Assembly (NCBI RefSeq): GCF_030651615.1 | Contig: NZ_JAUSCG010000239.1 | Coordinates: 1 to 10,792 of the forward strand | Origin: Methanocalculus sp. | GTDB taxonomy: Archaea; Halobacteriota; Methanomicrobia; Methanomicrobiales; Methanocorpusculaceae | Length of the DNA stretch: 10,792 nt | Direction: 5' to 3' | Part shown: positions 6,219 to 10,792 of the stretch, piece by piece | Numbering within the stretch: the first letter of the stretch is position 1 | Layout of the letters: every line of letters starts with the position of its first letter | Position numbers and translations under genes: made by a program | Notes under the pieces: model-generated | Seen by the model: only the letters and a program-made list of their open reading frames with translations | Database searches by the model: none | Told to the model about the DNA's origin: nothing

Positions 6219-6578
6219 CTATAAGATGCATTGCTTGCAGTCCTGTTCGCCGCAGGGGATATTATCGATCTTCCATTTCAATGCCCAGCGCTTGATATCC
6301 CGGATCACTTCAACGAGATCAAGACCGCTCGTTGTCAGGGAATAGTCTGAGCGGATCGGGAATACACCTGCATCCACCTTCCGGGTGACGATCCCTTCAT
6401 CTTCTAATTCTTTCAGCCGTTCAGATAGAACTTTCGGAGTGATCCCATGCAATGCGATCCGCAACTCAGAGAACCGCCGGGTGTACCCATCTCCTTTGTA
6501 CAACTCAAGGATGATTAAGAGCATCCATTTCTTTGAGAGGTACCTCACCGTCTGGTTGACCGTGCATCCTTCCTGCAT
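6219..6578 (-). CDS. HxlR-family winged-helix regulator
   Basis: A 119-residue DNA-binding protein of the HxlR type (a MarR-related one-domain dimer). Family marks: C5 in the N-terminal helix, VRYLSKKWMLLIILEL, FSELRIALHGITPKVLSERLKELEDEG as the helix-turn-helix (about 37-62), then a wing with YSLTTSGLDL. In HxlR-type proteins such as HypR an N-terminal cysteine senses reactive electrophiles; C5 may do likewise. Unusual is the C-terminal CGEQDCKQC (C109, C114, C117), which could bind zinc or an iron-sulfur cluster. The gene is divergent from hcp and begins 13 bases upstream of its ferredoxin-like partner in the same operon, so it most likely controls both arms. No Shine-Dalgarno sequence lies at proper distance from its ATG, and the TATA-like element is about 29 bases away, so its message may be leaderless. 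Confidence 0.9.
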   Translation of the reverse strand: MQEGCTVNQTVRYLSKKWMLLIILELYKGDGYTRRFSELRIALHGITPKVLSERLKELEDEGIVTRKVDAGVFPIRSDYSLTTSGLDLVEVIRDIKRWALKWKIDNIPCGEQDCKQCIL

Positions 6579-6583
6579 AGTAT

Positions 6584-6596
6584 AGTTTTGGAAACT
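6584..6596. promoter_or_regulatory. Small inverted repeat beside the HxlR start
   Basis: AGTTT/AAACT with a 3-base spacer lies just upstream of the HxlR ATG, over the region between its TATA element and the start. It could be a half of the operator for autoregulation, but a five-base stem in A/T-rich DNA may be chance. Confidence 0.3.
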
Positions 6597-6603
6597 CCCC
6601 GCT

Positions 6604-6611
6604 ATTTATAA
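6604..6611. promoter_or_regulatory. Shared TATA-like element between HxlR and hcp
   Basis: TTTATAAT and its A/T-rich surroundings (CTATTTATAATAG) can be read as a TATA box in either direction. On the + strand it places the hcp start near 6633, leaving a leader of about 30 bases with AAGGAG. On the - strand it places the HxlR start almost at its ATG. A single element serving both arms is inferred from spacing. Confidence 0.45.
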
Positions 6612-6627
6612 TAGAGTATGTAATAGG

Positions 6628-6647
6628 TATCTTGTATCAAAAAGATA
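6628..6647. promoter_or_regulatory. Inverted repeat over the predicted hcp transcription start
   Basis: TATCTT and AAGATA form a six-base inverted repeat with eight bases between, centred about 30 bases after the TATA element and just before the AAGGAG ribosome site. The position suits a repressor site, presumably for the adjacent HxlR protein. A direct repeat GTATC-TT-GTATC overlaps its left half. Confidence 0.45.
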
Positions 6648-6663
6648 GCGAAGGAGATTGATG

Positions 6664-8280
6664 ATGTTCTGTAACCAGTGTGAAGAGACGGTCAAAGGGA
6701 TCGGATGTACGGTAAAGGGAGTCTGTGGAAAAGAAGATGAGATCGCGGTCTATCAGGATCTGCTCATCTACCTCTGCAAAGGGATCGCCATCCGTAACCT
6801 TGCAGCGATGAAGACAGGAGAGGATGATCCGAATGTCGGTTTATTCATTGCCGAAGCCCTCTTCTCGACTTTGACCAATGTCAACTTCGATGAAGTGAGA
6901 TTTTCCGATCTGATTAAAAAAGCCATCACAATCCGTGATGCGCTCCCGGTGAGCGGGCCGGATGAGCCGGATGCCTGCACCTGGAGACCTGCATCTGAGC
7001 CCGATATCATCGGGAAGGGAAAGACGGTCGGCCTCCTTGCAACAGAGAATGAAGATGTCAGATCACTCCGTTCGACCCTCATATTCGGGATGAAAGGGAT
7101 CGCTGCCTACTATACGCATGCAGAGATACTCGGAAAGACCGATGCCACAATTGAGTCATTCCTCCAGAAAGGGCTTGCATCGACCCTCCGGGATCTCTCT
7201 GTCGATGAGATGGTGGCACTCGTCCTTGAGTGCGGTGAGTATGGTGTGAAGGTCCTTGCACTCCTTGATGCGGCAAACACCGGGGCATATGGAAAGCCAC
7301 AGATCACCAGTGTCAGGACCACGGTCGGTTCCCGCCCCGGCATCCTGATCACCGGCCATGACCTGAAAGATCTTGAAATGCTCCTTGAACAGTCAAAAGA
7401 TACAGGGGTTGATATCTATACCCATGGCGAGATGCTCCCGGCACACGCCTACCCGGCATTCAAAAAATACCCGCACCTCTTTGGGAACTACGGAGGCTCC
7501 TGGCCTCACCAGAGAGAAGAGTTTGAGAGCTTCAACGGGCCTCTTCTCATCACCACAAACTGTATTGTCCCGCCAAAAGACTCGTACAAAGAGAGGATCT
7601 TCACCACCGGCCTCACCGGATATCCCGGTGTTACCCATATCGGAGCTGACGCAGATGGTACAAAGGACTTCTCAGCAGTCATTGCCGCCGCAAAGATCTC
7701 AAAACCCCCGCAGGCACTCGGACAGGGTGATGCGGATCTCATCACCGGTTGTGCCCATGACGCGGTACTTGCAATTGCAGGGACGGTTATTGATGCGGTG
7801 AAGAACGGCAGTATTAAGAAGTTTATCGTCATGGCAGGCTGTGATGGAAGGCATAAAGAGCGCGACTATTACACGAAGTTTGCAGAGGCGCTTCCAAAAG
7901 ACACCGTCATCCTCACCGCAGGCTGTGCCAAGTACCGGTATAACAGCCTTGGACTCGGCACAATCGGCGGCATTCCCCGTGTGCTTGATGCAGGCCAGTG
8001 CAATGACTGCTACTCACTCGTCGTCATCGCCCAGGCACTTGCAGAAGCGTTTGGTGTCGGGATCAATGAGCTGCCGATCGCCTACAACATCGCATGGTAT
8101 GAACAGAAGGCGTGCCTCGTCCTCCTCTCACTCCTCTCACTTGGAATAAAAGATATTACCCTCGGTCCAAAACTTCCGGCATTCGTCTCTCCGGCGGTGC
8201 TGGATGTCCTTGTGAAGAACTTCGACCTGAAGCCGAATACGACGGTCGAAGAGGATATGAAGAGAATTATCGGGGCTTAA
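6664..8280 (+). CDS. hcp: Hydroxylamine reductase / hybrid cluster protein
   Basis: A 538-residue cytosolic iron-sulfur enzyme of class I Hcp. Hcp reduces hydroxylamine in vitro and in bacteria acts as a high-affinity NO reductase and trans-nitrosylase. The N-terminal cubane cysteines are C3, C6, C15 and C21, the CX2C-X8-C-X5-C spacing of anaerobe enzymes with a 4Fe-4S cluster. The hybrid cluster ligands are all present: H232 (TGHD), E256 (HGE), C300 (TTNC), C393 (MAGCDG, expected persulfide), C421 (TAGCAKY), C446 (GQCNDC) and E480 (WYEQKA); their spacing follows Desulfovibrio vulgaris Hcp (244, 268, 312, 406, 434, 459, 494) almost exactly. Start: the family begins MFCNQCE, and AAGGAG at 6651-6656 is 7 bases from the ATG at 6664; ATG 6661 is also possible, and TTG 6658 unlikely. 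First gene of an operon with the cupin and the small ferredoxin. Confidence 0.96.
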   Translation: MFCNQCEETVKGIGCTVKGVCGKEDEIAVYQDLLIYLCKGIAIRNLAAMKTGEDDPNVGLFIAEALFSTLTNVNFDEVRFSDLIKKAITIRDALPVSGPDEPDACTWRPASEPDIIGKGKTVGLLATENEDVRSLRSTLIFGMKGIAAYYTHAEILGKTDATIESFLQKGLASTLRDLSVDEMVALVLECGEYGVKVLALLDAANTGAYGKPQITSVRTTVGSRPGILITGHDLKDLEMLLEQSKDTGVDIYTHGEMLPAHAYPAFKKYPHLFGNYGGSWPHQREEFESFNGPLLITTNCIVPPKDSYKERIFTTGLTGYPGVTHIGADADGTKDFSAVIAAAKISKPPQALGQGDADLITGCAHDAVLAIAGTVIDAVKNGSIKKFIVMAGCDGRHKERDYYTKFAEALPKDTVILTAGCAKYRYNSLGLGTIGGIPRVLDAGQCNDCYSLVVIAQALAEAFGVGINELPIAYNIAWYEQKACLVLLSLLSLGIKDITLGPKLPAFVSPAVLDVLVKNFDLKPNTTVEEDMKRIIGA

Positions 8281-8331
8281 TCCCCATTTTATGATCAAAA
8301 AAGGTGCGGGATCACCTGCATGGAGGATTCT

Positions 8332-8697
8332 ATGGTGGAATTTAAACTGGATAACCCGGATAAACACGACAAGAAGAGAGAGGAACTGAAAGGAAAGGTC
8401 ATCACGCTTCCGGAACTTGTTGACTACAGAGAAGGCACTGTCGCAAGCCGGATGATCATCAGCAATAAAGCAGGGAGCATCACCATCTTTTCATTTGATG
8501 AGAATGAAGGCCTTTCCGAGCACACCGCACCGTATGATGCAGTAGTAACGATACTTGATGGCGAATGCGAAGTCTGGGTCGCAGGCCAGACTTTCGAGAT
8601 GAAAAAGGGGCGGACCATCATCTTTCCGGCAAATGTTCCCCACGCACTCAGTGCCATCACAAAATTTAAAATGATGCTGGTCATGATACGAGGGTAA
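8332..8697 (+). CDS. Small cupin-domain protein in the hcp operon
   Basis: A 121-residue single-domain cupin. The beta-barrel motifs are GLSEHTAPYDAVVTILDGECEVWV (motif 1, with H64 and a partly lost HxH/E pattern) and GRTIIFPANVPHALSA (motif 2, with H104). Only two of the usual four metal ligands are obvious, so metal binding may be altered. It belongs to a widespread family of small cupins with the SEHTAP...PANVPHAL...MLLxMIR pattern and no firmly known reaction. Start choice: GGAGG at 8322-8326 sits 5 bases before the ATG at 8332; an in-frame ATG at 8320 overlaps that ribosome site and lacks one of its own. It lies 51 bases after hcp and 17 before the ferredoxin, so it probably works in the same stress response. 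Confidence 0.85.
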   Translation: MVEFKLDNPDKHDKKREELKGKVITLPELVDYREGTVASRMIISNKAGSITIFSFDENEGLSEHTAPYDAVVTILDGECEVWVAGQTFEMKKGRTIIFPANVPHALSAITKFKMMLVMIRG

Positions 8698-8714
8698 GCA
8701 ATGGGTGATTTATT

Positions 8715-8936
8715 ATGAAAGTCAGTATCGATCGTATGGCCTGTATCAGCTGCGGCTCCTGCTGGGATACCTGTCCGGACTTCTTCGAACAAAATCCTGA
8801 TGATTCATTCAGCCAGATTATTGAGGAGTTCCGGCAAAACGGAATGATTGCAGAGGGAGAATCCCCTCAGGACCAGAACGATTGTATACTAGATGCAGCA
8901 GATCTCTGCCCGGTACAGATCATCAGTGTCGATTGA
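8715..8936 (+). CDS. Monocluster ferredoxin
   Basis: A 73-residue acidic ferredoxin. The cluster cysteines are C10, C13 and C16 (CISCGSC) plus C65 in DLCPV; C20 and C57 remain. The order and spacing match Desulfovibrio gigas ferredoxin (8, 11, 14, 18, 42, 50), in which the last cysteine of the first motif and the one eight residues before the final CP form a disulfide. So one 4Fe-4S (or 3Fe-4S) cluster and a C20-C57 disulfide are expected. It is the last gene of the hcp operon, with GGTGA at 8704-8708 before the start, and is the obvious candidate electron donor for Hcp. Confidence 0.9.
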   Translation: MKVSIDRMACISCGSCWDTCPDFFEQNPDDSFSQIIEEFRQNGMIAEGESPQDQNDCILDAADLCPVQIISVD

Positions 8937-8992
8937 AAGCTGATATGCACCGGGACTAACCACTACCTCTCCCATCTGATTGAGAGATCCCA

Positions 8993-8999
8993 TTTTTTT
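8993..8999 (+). terminator. Poly-T terminator after the hcp operon
   Basis: Seven Ts, 57 bases after the ferredoxin stop, in the gap between converging operons. No stable hairpin precedes it, as is usual in archaea. Confidence 0.5.
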
Positions 9000-9033
9000 C
9001 TGAGATCCGGTACATTGAATCGAAATCATGGGA

Positions 9034-9807
9034 TTACTCAGACAACACCGGGGCACCGGCAATCCGCTCTGCACCTGAATAGATATTCATCTTATTCGAT
9101 CTGACAAATCCGATAAGCGTAAGATTCGCCTGCTCTGCTATCGCAACGGCAAGCGTCGTTGTAGCACCACGTGACGCAACGATCGGGATACCTGCAATAA
9201 GGCACTTCCTCGCCATCTCAGAGGATATCCTGCCAGAACAGACGACAAATGTCCTCGATAGATCGATGCCGGTCTCAAGAGCAAAACCGATCGCCCGGTC
9301 AAGGGCGTTATGGCGGCCGATATCCTCTATGATCCGGATCATCCCTCCCTCAGCATCGAAGAGCCCGACGATATGGATGCCCCCGGTCTCTTTATGAAGA
9401 TCAGAGAGGAGGGCGGTCTTCATTGCCGACTGAATCACACCGGGTGAGATGATCAGGCCCGATGGAGCAGACGGCAGATGGGTTGAATCCAGAAACGAGC
9501 TCATTCCGCCGCAGCCGGAGAGGACGGTCTTCTTCGAGACGAGGATCTTAAAGGGGTTCTTTGTCAGGACACTCACCTTATGATCATCGATCCGGATCGA
9601 CTCGATATCATCAAGTGACTGGATGATCCGCTCAGTATACAGAAATCCGATCACAAACTCCCGGAGCATCACCGGGCTTGTCATCGCCGTTAACGCATGG
9701 CGGCCGTTGACGACGACAGCAACCGGCACCTCCTCAATGACAGGGTGAAGTTCCTCGGAGAAGGTCTCATCCATGACACGGAGTATTGGCAGTTCTAAAA
9801 ACATCAT
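9034..9807 (-). CDS. fdhD: Formate dehydrogenase accessory sulfurtransferase FdhD
   Basis: A 257-residue cytosolic protein that moves sulfur from a cysteine desulfurase to the molybdenum or tungsten bis-pyranopterin cofactor of formate dehydrogenase. Family marks: EVPVAVVVNGR near 26-36, REFVIGFLYTERII at 49-62, SGCGGM with C99, HKETGGIHIVGLF at 139-150, EDIGRHNALDRAIG at 161-174, CSGRISSEMARK at 190-201, ASRGATTTLAVAIAE and GFVRSNKMNIYS. E. coli FdhD has a CxxC at the active site; here only the first cysteine is kept (C99-G-G-M), so C99 is the likely sulfur carrier. The start ATG overlaps the stop of the desulfurase gene (ATGA, 4 bases), suggesting coupled translation. A second ATG three bases downstream (9802-9804) is an alternative start. 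Confidence 0.95.
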   Translation of the reverse strand: MMFLELPILRVMDETFSEELHPVIEEVPVAVVVNGRHALTAMTSPVMLREFVIGFLYTERIIQSLDDIESIRIDDHKVSVLTKNPFKILVSKKTVLSGCGGMSSFLDSTHLPSAPSGLIISPGVIQSAMKTALLSDLHKETGGIHIVGLFDAEGGMIRIIEDIGRHNALDRAIGFALETGIDLSRTFVVCSGRISSEMARKCLIAGIPIVASRGATTTLAVAIAEQANLTLIGFVRSNKMNIYSGAERIAGAPVLSE

Positions 9808-10792
9808 CTCACCATCCGTTCAATCTCTTCGATTGTCCGTAGAAGGAGATCGATCTCCTCATCGGTTGTGTAGATGTAGGTACTTGCCCTCACCGTCCCC
9901 TCCGGGAGGTTCAGATGCCCCATAAGGGGTTTGCAACAGTGATCTCCCGATCTCACCATGATTCCTGATGCTTCATCAAGGATATGTGCAACCTCATGAG
10001 GATGCATTCCTTCAACCGTAAAGGAGACGACCCCGATCCGATCTCCGGGGTTGTCAAGACCGGGTACCACAACTCCATCAATCCCTGAAAGCCCGTCAAG
10101 GAGCCGCCTGGTGAGCCGCTCCTCGTGCCGACGGACCTCCTTCATTCCGATCGATTCGAGGTATTTAACCGCACGTCCAAGGCCAATCATGCCGCCGATT
10201 GGAGGTGTTCCCCCCTCATACCGCCGGTAATCCTCTGCAAGTGTGTATTCGTCAAGGGATGCCGCATCTATCGATCCTCCCCCGATGAGGAGGGGCTCCG
10301 GAGTCATCTCCCGCATCCAGAGGATGCCCGTTCCGGTCGGCCCAAGCATCTTATGGCCTGAGAAGCAGAGATAGTCGCATCCGATCTCCTCAACATCTAT
10401 TGGGATATGCGGAACGGACTGTGCACCATCGACGAGGAGTTCTGCACCGTGATCGTGGCAGATCCCGGCGATCTCTGAGATCGGCAGCAGGGTTCCAAGG
10501 ACATTTGAGGCATGAGTCACCGCAACGAGGCGGGTCTCATCGGTGACTGCTTCTTCAAATGCTGCCGGATTCACCCATCCGCTCTCATCCGGCATGATGA
10601 TATCAACGATGACACCGATTTCACGGAGCCGGAGCCATGGAAGGAGGTTTGAATGGTGTTCAAGGGCTGTTGTCACCACCCGATCCCCCTTCTTCCAGGG
10701 GAGGCCTGAGGCAACGATCCCGATCGCCTCGGTCGTGTTCTTCGTCATCACCGTGGTTCCGACACCACCTCCGATGAATGAAGCAATCGCAT
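9804..10792 (-). CDS. sufS: Type II cysteine desulfurase (SufS/CsdA-like), 5' end cut by the window
   Basis: Removes sulfur from cysteine as an enzyme persulfide, giving alanine; PLP-dependent, cytosolic. About 328 codons are visible, reading through the right edge of the window; about 70 N-terminal residues are missing compared with the usual 400. Seen in order: TKNTTEAIGIVA, ALEHHSNLLPW (PLP-stacking His), VDGAQSVPHIPIDV, SGHKMLGPTGTG with the PLP lysine (codon 10350-10352), YEGGTPP, and RSGDHCCKPLMG with the catalytic cysteine, TGT at 9936-9938, followed by a second cysteine. The short active-site loop and the GHKMLGPTGTG form mark the SufS/CsdA class rather than IscS/NifS. No suf scaffold genes are visible, so the symbol is by similarity. 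It precedes fdhD with a 4-base overlap and likely feeds it sulfur. No promoter is in the window. Confidence 0.92.
   Translation of the reverse strand, partial: AIASFIGGGVGTTVMTKNTTEAIGIVASGLPWKKGDRVVTTALEHHSNLLPWLRLREIGVIVDIIMPDESGWVNPAAFEEAVTDETRLVAVTHASNVLGTLLPISEIAGICHDHGAELLVDGAQSVPHIPIDVEEIGCDYLCFSGHKMLGPTGTGILWMREMTPEPLLIGGGSIDAASLDEYTLAEDYRRYEGGTPPIGGMIGLGRAVKYLESIGMKEVRRHEERLTRRLLDGLSGIDGVVVPGLDNPGDRIGVVSFTVEGMHPHEVAHILDEASGIMVRSGDHCCKPLMGHLNLPEGTVRASTYIYTTDEEIDLLLRTIEEIERMVR

Noticed and set aside
5933..6295. Plus-strand ORF of 120 codons across the ferredoxin-like and HxlR genes
   Set aside because: Antisense shadow of two well-supported genes, with no family features.
8309..8317. 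GGATCACCT, identical to part of the 3' end of 16S rRNA, within a 5-base hairpin (AGGTG/CACCT)
   Set aside because: A nine-base match with no rRNA context; too short to mean an rRNA fragment or a riboswitch.
8291..8389. Short ORF starting ATGATCAAAAAAGG that overlaps the cupin start in another frame
   Set aside because: About 32 codons rich in Arg and Trp, covered by the better-supported cupin gene; no ribosome site.
8984..9008. Direct repeat GAGATCC on both sides of the poly-T run
   Set aside because: Seven bases in a short intergenic gap; no sign of an element or target duplication.
1..10792. CRISPR arrays, tRNA or rRNA genes, toxin-antitoxin pairs, phage genes
   Set aside because: Read for on both strands; no repeat-spacer pattern, no tRNA-like arms or rRNA stretches, and no such proteins were seen.

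Overview
The window looks like a chromosomal segment of a methanogenic archaeon, most likely of the order Methanomicrobiales. The evidence is a tRNA-dependent cysteine synthesis enzyme (SepCysS), a ThiI with a CxxC motif and no rhodanese domain, archaeal TATA-type promoters, short poly-T terminators, GGAG/GGTG ribosome sites, and an FdhD that fits a formate user. The genus cannot be set from the sequence alone. Nearly all genes handle sulfur, iron-sulfur clusters or thiol redox state.

Left part (1-4982, + strand). The window opens in the last codons of an IS630-type transposase, which ends just before a ccdA-like thiol-redox membrane protein. After a promoter with a perfect 16-bp palindrome come SepCysS (Sep-tRNA to Cys-tRNA) and, 10 bases on, metY (O-acetylhomoserine sulfhydrylase). 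A poly-T stop separates these from thiI (tRNA 4-thiouridine synthesis). SepCysS carries a one-base frameshift in a G-run right after its third conserved cysteine.

Middle (4983-5371, - strand). A small winged-helix regulator gene is hidden here because its start region is broken by one extra base in an A/T run. Its own promoter region carries a near copy (14 of 16 bases) of the palindrome found before SepCysS, so it is a candidate autoregulated repressor of the cysteine operon.

Right of centre (5372-8936). A divergent hybrid-cluster-protein locus: on the - strand an HxlR-family regulator followed by a ferredoxin-like protein with an extra cysteine-rich domain; on the + strand hcp, a cupin and a monocluster ferredoxin. 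The two arms share one short promoter region with an A/T-rich TATA readable in both directions and an inverted repeat over the expected hcp start. This fits a nitrosative or oxidative stress module with its own electron carriers.

Right end (9034-10792, - strand). A type II cysteine desulfurase (cut by the window edge) overlaps fdhD by four bases. This is the sulfur relay that would sulfurate the molybdenum or tungsten cofactor of formate dehydrogenase.

Both frameshifts sit in homopolymers. Assembly or read error is therefore the simplest explanation, though a programmed -1 shift in SepCysS cannot be excluded from sequence alone.
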